Assembly (NCBI GenBank): GCA_029783825.1
Contig: JAREIK010000382.1
Location: 214,340 to 278,339 of the forward strand
DNA: 64,000 nt
Origin: Sapria himalayana
Taxonomy: Eukaryota > Streptophyta > Magnoliopsida > Malpighiales > Rafflesiaceae
Direction: 5' to 3'
Positions 59,090-64,000 of the stretch are shown here, one piece after another (position 1 is the first letter of the stretch; the number at the start of each line of letters is the position of its first letter). The notes below the pieces were generated by a model. That model had not been told where the DNA came from. It did not search any database and worked only from the letters and a program-made list of their open reading frames with translations. Position numbers and translations under genes: made by a program.

Positions 59090-59639
59090 CATATATATTT
59101 ATGCATAAATATCAACATTAATTTTGAGAAGAAAATACTTGAGCACATAAATATTAACATGTTCCAAAAATTCATGAGAGCAGAAGCAAAAAGTGATATT
59201 ATTACAAGACACAACAAATCTCTCATCCATAATAGTTTGCCTCAAAATTTGATCAGAGTAATAGGTGCAATGATAAAAGGTTCATTCAATACTAAATACC
59301 ATGATGTTACATTTTTATTCAATACTATAATTCGTTCAAGTAAAAAAATATATATAATATCTTCTTCAACAACTTTTATATCTTCTTTTTCTGGTCTTGA
59401 TAAGCTATTTTCAATTTTGATTATATGTAGATTTCTTATCTAATATCACTAGTTCAAACTATTGTAATAATAAAATTTATCAAATCAATCTAGGGCTGAC
59501 ATCTTACTTTTATATTAGATATTTGATTATATAATATTTAGTATATACTATGACTTTGGTCCCCACTAAATATGATATTAATTTGCCAGAAGAAAGATTA
59601 TTGATACAAGTTCTTTCTTTATAGTGGTGTAATTCAATT
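59090..59639. other. Mixed-composition segment with unassigned frames
   Basis: Less repetitive than its surroundings. Overlapping frames exist on plus (59159-59443, 94 aa) and minus (59226-58933). The minus strand also has the open stretch ERIIVLNKNVTSWYLVLNEP (about 59335-59275). I do not recognise any protein. It could be a decayed exon of a captured gene or chance. Confidence 0.3.
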
Positions 59640-60199
59640 GGGTATTCAAAGTGTGTAGTTATCATAGTATATGATAACTATTTATACATATTTGTATAAC
59701 TATATAAAACTCTTCATAATTATATTTAAGTATATTTGTAACTAAGTAAACTATTTTTTAACTATATTAATAACTATATATAACTATTTTTTTAACTATA
59801 TAATATTTTATAACTATATGAGTAATTCTATATAACTATATTTTTAACAAAATATATCATATGTATAATAATATATAACTATATATAATTGTATTTTTCT
59901 ATACGTATAGCTATAAAAATATTATATAAAACTATATCTTTAACTACATACATATTTATAAATATATGTGTATAATTATATATAAATATTTGTATATCTA
60001 TGTAATACTCTATATAATTAAATATAACTATATTTGTATCTATGTATACATATATGTATTCATAAAATTAAATACATATATTTATTTATAACTTTGTATA
60101 TACTTATGAATAACTACTTATAACTACTTGTATGAATATATTTTTATATAATTAGATGTTTAACTATATATAACTCTTTTTTAATTATATATACTATAG
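59640..60199. repeat. Inverted relative of the CACTA-A 550-bp repeat, left part
   Basis: Words such as TAACTACTTATAACTACTTG and TATGAATATATTTTTATATA are the reverse complement of the CACTA-A units (ATATTCATACAAGTAGTTAT). It continues after the retrocopy at 61660, showing that the retrocopy split one repeat block. Confidence 0.75.
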
Positions 60200-60214
60200 G
60201 TATAAGAACATATA
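60200..60214. repeat. Target-site duplication, left copy (retrocopy)
   Basis: GTATAAGAACATATA, repeated exactly at 61645-61659 on the other side of the ARF1 retrocopy. Length of 15 bp fits LINE-mediated retroposition. Confidence 0.8.
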
Positions 60215-60297
60215 GAGGTTGACCTTCCTCTCTGGTGACCATATCTTGAGGTCTATTGATTCTTTTTTTTTCTCTCATCAGATCGTTTTACTACCAT

Positions 60298-60812
60298 TAG
60301 AGGTGTCAACAGGGCCGGGCCGGCCCGGCACGGTTCGGCCATGCCCAGGCCGGCCCGGCACGACAATTTTTCGTGCCCGAGCTCATGCCGTGCCGAGGCC
60401 AACTGGGCCTCGTGCCGTGCCTAGCTAGGCACGGTACCATGGTCCGTTGGCATGGTACAGTTTCAAAATCAATTTTTTAAAAAAAATTAGGGTTACGGGG
60501 GCGCTGAAACCCTATTTTTTTTAAATTAGGGTTACGGGGGACCCAAAATTCCTAATTTTTTTTAAAATTAGGATTTTGGGCTATGGCACGTGCCGAACCC
60601 CTAATTTTTTTAAAAATTTAGGGTTCGGCTCAACCAAGCCGAACCCGACAGATCGTTCCGTGGGCTCGTGCTGGGCTGAACCCCCCCAAAACCCTACCGG
60701 GCCAAGCATGGCATGGTACAGTAACCGTGACATGCCTGGCCTGGCACGAAAGCACTAACGGGCCTGAAAAAATTGGCCGCTCCGGCCCGGTACATCCCAT
60801 TTGACACTTCTA
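60298..60812. mobile_element. Non-autonomous mini-hAT (515 bp), copy 2
   Basis: Ends TAGAGGTGTCAACAGGG and CCCATTTGACACTTCTA are inverted matches of hAT-1 type ends. Flanking 8-mers ACTACCAT (60290-60297) and ACTGCCAT (60813-60820) match at 7 of 8. It has a GC-rich GGCCCGGCAC periphery and four inverted CCCTAATTTT...AAATTAGGG pairs in the middle (60478-60640). It is the sister of 21330-21882. It is inserted in the 5' UTR of the ARF1 retrocopy, so it is younger than that copy. Confidence 0.85.
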
Positions 60813-60851
60813 ACTGCCATATGACAAAGGGATTGAGATTTAGTGGAAAAA

Positions 60852-61398
60852 ATGGGGGTTACGTTCACAAAAGCTCTTCAGCAAGCTGTTTGCCAACAAG
60901 GAAATGAGTATTTTGATGCCAGGTTTTGATGCTGGCAGAAAGACAACCTTTCTGTATACATTGAAGCTTGGTGAAATTGTCACCACAATTCCTTCTATTG
61001 TCTTTAATGTATAGACTGTTAAATACAAAAACATCAATTTCACTGTTTGTGATGTTGGGCATCAAGACAAGTTTCGCTCTTTCTGGAGGGATTACTTCCA
61101 AAACACCCAAGGTCTCATATTTGTGGTAGACAGTAATGGCAGAGATCAATTAGTTGAAGCCATAGATGAGTTGCACAGGATGCTAAATGAGTAAACGCTT
61201 CGAGATGCAGTTTTGCTGGTGTTTGCCAATAAGCAAGATCTTCCCAATTCGATGAATGTAACTGAAATTACTAACAAGCTAGGACTTGACTCTCTTCTCC
61301 AACACCATTGCCACATTCAGAGCACCTGTGCTATTTCTGGCGAGGGACTCTACGAGGGTCTTTATTAGCTTTCCAATTACATTGCCAGCAAATCATAA
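60852..61398 (+). pseudogene. ARF1-like small GTPase, processed pseudogene
   Basis: Translation follows the plant ADP-ribosylation factor 1 order: MGVTFTK, then after a one-base insertion at about 60873, [85 protein letters not shown] and [14 protein letters not shown], to TAA at 61396-61398. The length of 547 bp equals the usual 181 codons plus stop plus one base. The N-terminal Gly for myristoylation and the NKQD guanine-binding motif remain. The P-loop is altered (GFDAGRKT), the DxxG Gly is His (DVGHQ), and three codons became stops (in the switch region, after LNE, and at the Trp near the end). A working ARF1 recruits vesicle coats at the Golgi; this copy cannot. Confidence 0.93.
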
Positions 61399-61644
61399 AC
61401 AATTTTAGTAGGATTAGGCAAACTTTGTTGACATATCTGGATATGGATCTAATCTTTGCCTATTTTGCTTGAGTTTTGTTCTGTTATGTGGATGACATCA
61501 TCTGTTCCTAGGGGGATTCAAATTGTCTTTATATTTACATATTGCATGTTTGAAATACAAGACCACATTTACTTTGTTCTGATCTGTTGTAAGCTGAACT
61601 TGTTTGTTTTCTATTTTGTGTCTTTTTGCCATCGGATCCCAAAT
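61399..61644 (+). other. 3' UTR of the ARF1 retrocopy
   Basis: Mixed-composition, T-rich sequence unlike the AT repeat on either side, ending exactly at the right 15-bp duplication. A small frame at 61456-61650 is not considered a gene. Confidence 0.65.
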
Positions 61645-61659
61645 GTATAAGAACATATA

Positions 61660-62215
61660 ACTATAAATAATTGTCTTTGACTATATGTATAACTATAAAA
61701 TATTAAACATAACTATATTTAAAAATATCATGAACAACATATATTTTATATACATTTTTATATATTAGTATATAAATATAGTTATGTATAAATATACATA
61801 CATTATGTTTAAATATTATACAAATACTTAAATATATGTATAAATATATGAAATTATATGATAAAATATATATACATACATGTATAAATATAAGTTTAAC
61901 TATACGTGCAACTATATGTATAACCATATGTAACTATATTTATAATTATATGTATAAAAACATACAACATATTGTTTAACTATATGTGTATAACTATATA
62001 AAAATATTTTTATAATTATAAAAAACTCTATATAAATAAATATAACTTTATTTTTAATTATCTTTACATATATGTAAATCTATATAATTGTTTATAACAT
62101 TGTATACATTTATTTATATTTATTTTTAACTACTTGTATTCATATATCTATATATAATAATATGTTTAACTATATGTAACTATTTATAACTACATTTAGG
62201 ATATGTATCCTGACA
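61660..62215. repeat. Inverted relative of the CACTA-A 550-bp repeat, right part
   Basis: Contains TATAACCATATGTAACTATA, ACATACAACATATTGTTTAA and CTATATGTGTATAACTATAT, the reverse complement of the CACTA-A landmark region. About one unit is present here. Confidence 0.8.
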
Positions 62216-62504
62216 TATAATTATATATGGGATAATACTAATTTGTTGCACTACCGTGAAATAAAAAGGCTAAATATATAATATCAACAATATGTAAGCA
62301 AATAGCATGAGAGTGTCCATTGATCAGACTCATATATGTTATAATTCAAATAAGGGTCGTACTCTTACCTAATCCCAGCCCTTGGGCCTCAGGCTCAAAT
62401 ATGAACTTATGTATAACAAAAGATATAATATTTGATAGGTTTGTACAAAAAAAATTTTATTTTCTTTTATATAATTCTTCATTTTAACACCGCACACTCT
62501 ATGT
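62216..62504. other. Spacer upstream of transposase region
   Basis: Non-repetitive sequence with TTGCACTACCGTGAAATAAA at 62244-62263. No gene seen. A promoter is possible here because it precedes the transposase, but no box is assigned. Confidence 0.35.
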
Positions 62505-62757
62505 GTCTCTCTCCCTCTCTAATTCTTTCTGTCACTCTCTTCTTCTTTTTCTTTATGTGTCACACTCTCTCTCTTGTTTTTTTATTTCTTGCTCTTCTTT
62601 CTTGCATGTTCTCTCGCTCTCTCTCTCTCTCCCATCTCTCTCCTCTCTCCCCCCTCTCTCTCATCTCTCCCCCCTCTCTCCCCCTCTCTCTCCTCTCGCC
62701 CTTCCTCTCTCTCCTCTCTCTTTCTCCCTCTCTCTCTCCCTCTCTCTCTCCTCCTTC
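62505..62757. repeat. CT-rich polypyrimidine tract
   Basis: About 250 bp of imperfect CTCTCTCC repeat, densest at 62609-62753, 300 bp upstream of the transposase start. CT/GA tracts are common in plant 5' leaders and core promoters, so it may be the transposase leader. The Ser/Leu/Pro frames here are low-complexity artefacts. Confidence 0.85.
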
Positions 62758-63052
62758 AAACATTAAATGTTTGAAGGATAAATGTGATATCTATTAATCA
62801 TTATCATGTATTATCGTACTTTGCACTCTTTATCTAGTATACCTGTGATATCTATTAATCTTTATCGTGCTAAAAATTACTTTACCTATTAATGTAAATT
62901 CTATAAATGTATTACCTTGATATTCATGATATTTAAATTTTAAATTTTTATCTGTAAGTAATTTTATTTAATTATATGTATTTTTTGACGTAATAGAATG
63001 TTTTATTTATAATAAAGATTGGGCATTATTTTTTGTAAATAAAACAGGGCAA

Positions 63053-64000
63053 AATGAGTTCAGATCGTCAGTAGATCTACAAAAGGGTTATTAATGGATT
63101 TTTGAATAAAAATTTTTTGACTGGGCTTGAAACTTTCATCAATTTTTGATATAGTCAATTGAGATCGATAGATAGAGAAAAAATTAAGTGTCCATGTAAT
63201 CATTGCAAGTGTCAGAATATCTCTTTTTGTAATGCAAACACTATAAGATATCATATTACTAAATATGGTTTTGTGCCAAATTATTTTGTTTGGATTTATA
63301 ATGGAGAAAGTACATTGGCTCTGAATATTGACCAAAATGAAGGTATTGAATCATTTGCTTGTGGTGAAGAACCATCAAACACATACCATAGAATGATCAC
63401 GGAAGCTGCTGGTGTTGACTTCAATATGGATTACATGAATGAACCACCTAATCCTGAAGCTCAGAAATTTTATGAAATGCTTAAAGCGGTAGATAAAAAG
63501 TTGTTGCCTAGTTGTAAAATACATTAGCAATTGTCACTTGTGGCTCAACTAATGAGCATTAATTAAGAAAATTATATGTCTGAGAAAATATTTGATAAGG
63601 TGACATAACTGATGAAGGAGATCATTCCAAATAATAATTTGATAACTAACAACTTTTACACAATTAAGAAGTTACTACGAGGAATGGGTCTACCATTAGA
63701 AAAAATTGATTGTTGTTTAAATGAATGCATGTTATATTGAGGCGGTGATAGTAATTTAATTAGCTATAAGTTTTGTGACCATCCTCGGTTTAGGAAGGAA
63801 CCTCGTGTTATAGATAAGCGAAAAAAATTGAAGTTTGTCTTTAAAAAGATGTATTATTTTCCATTAATTCCTCGATTACAGAGACTATATGCATCAAATG
63901 CAACAGAAAATGATATGAGGTGGCATTCTGAGCATGAGGTTGAAAAAGGGGTAATGCGTCATCCATCAGATTCACCTGTTTGGAAGCATTTTAATTATAT
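63053..64000 (+). pseudogene. TNP2-like CACTA transposase, N-terminal half, runs off the window
   Basis: The start ATG at 63053 gives MSSDRQ, then a stop where family members have Trp, then IYKRVINGFLN. The transposase-associated region is next, with IKCPCNHCKCQNISF (Cys-rich, zinc-binding type) and KYGFVPNYFVWIYNGES (ORF 63159-63527, beginning after another stop). A linker and the TNP2 opening follow: LITNNFYTIKKLLRGMGLPL, EKIDCCLNECMLY, DHPRFRKEPRVIDK. After a frame change come YYFPLIPRLQRLYASNATEN, MRWHSEHEVEKGVMRHPSDS and VWKHFNY at the window edge. Its N terminus is the most complete in the window and supplies the part missing from both CACTA-B arms. At least five stops or frame changes. 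Confidence 0.88.

Larger units (their letters stand above)
60215..61644 (+). mobile_element. Retrocopy of an ARF1 mRNA, with UTRs, nested in CACTA AT repeat
   Basis: The unit between the 15-bp duplications holds a 5' UTR-like start with T/C-rich tracts (60215-60297), a mini-hAT (60298-60812), the rest of the 5' UTR, an intronless ARF1-like coding region (60852-61398) and a ~245-bp 3' UTR. Absence of introns plus the duplication indicate copying from a spliced mRNA. A poly(A) tail is not visible, only a short AAAT before the right duplication, so the tail was short or has been lost. Confidence 0.8.
52317..64000 (+). mobile_element. CACTA-C: CACTA element or nested CACTA set, right end outside window
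   Basis: Begins CACTACAATAAAATATTC directly at the array edge, followed by subterminal repeats. A TNP2 transposase in matching orientation starts at 63053 and leaves the window. The 10.7 kb between them holds tandem arrays, microsatellites, a retrocopy and AT repeats of the CACTA-A family. This is longer than the 4.9 kb seen between terminus and transposase in CACTA-A, so the terminus at 52317 and the transposase may belong to different, nested elements. Confidence 0.6.

Noticed and set aside
59447..59636. Possible CACTA ends (CACTAGTTC at 59447, TTTATAGTGGTG near 59625)
   Set aside because: No subterminal repeats beside them and no inverted partner that matches; single 5-bp words are expected by chance.
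60852..61398. Functional ARF1 gene
   Set aside because: One-base insertion, three stops and altered P-loop and DxxG motif; it is a processed pseudogene.
62432..62797. Ser/Leu/Pro-rich frames on plus and Arg/Glu-rich frame on minus
   Set aside because: Translation of a CT repeat; all frames stay open for the same reason.
1..64000. tRNA, rRNA or other structural RNA genes
   Set aside because: No convincing A/B boxes, cloverleaf or rRNA sequence was seen by eye; a covariance-model scan would be decisive.

Overview
This is a stretch of nuclear plant DNA, almost certainly from a flowering plant with a repeat-rich genome. It is very AT-rich and built of nested transposable elements. I recognise no intact host gene. 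Two host-gene relics are present: part of a PP2A catalytic subunit and an intronless ARF1 copy, both broken. Every transposon protein here carries stops or frameshifts, so the locus looks old and heterochromatic.

Layout. (1) 1-9730: a CACTA (En/Spm-type) element, 'CACTA-A', read on the minus strand and running off the left edge. From right to left it has its terminus (9714-9730), subterminal GGTCGGTAA-type repeats, an AT-rich zone with five tandem copies of a ~550-bp unit, a TNP2-type transposase pseudogene and the start of a second, TNPA-like gene. (2) 9731-9804: a short array of AAGAAGAAT-type triplet repeat. (3) 9805-35190: a composite 'CACTA-B' made of two degenerate CACTA copies head to head. 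The left arm is minus strand (9805-18266), the right arm plus strand (18274-35190), and the centre is at about 18270. The left arm carries captured host DNA including the PP2A relic. The right arm carries a small non-autonomous hAT (21330-21882), a full-size hAT with transposase (22170-25735), three tandem ~1-1.3-kb units with GC-rich GCAGYRGYR cores (27890-31335), and a second full-size hAT (31787 to ~35121) near its outer end. (4) 35191-52316: the AAGAAGAAT array again, interrupted by two nearly full LINE retrotransposons (37175-44275 and ~45570-50695) and a LINE 3' tail (to 51530). The first LINE contains a solo LTR with a 5-bp target duplication. (5) 52317-64000: a third CACTA terminus with subterminal repeats, a ~390-bp tandem array, CA microsatellites, AT repeats of the same family as those in CACTA-A but inverted, an ARF1 retrocopy with a 15-bp target duplication and its own nested mini-hAT, a CT-rich tract, and the N-terminal half of a TNP2 transposase running off the right edge.

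How it fits together. The purine-rich triplet array keeps the same strand orientation from 9731 to 52316. It is the simplest candidate for the original local sequence, into which CACTA-B and the LINEs inserted and against which CACTA-A and CACTA-C abut. Later insertions nest inside these: hATs in CACTA, an LTR in a LINE, a retrocopy in CACTA, a mini-hAT in the retrocopy. The two facing TNP2 arms could give hairpin RNA if transcribed through. All calls come from reading the sequence by eye; family names rest on recognised motifs, not database searches.
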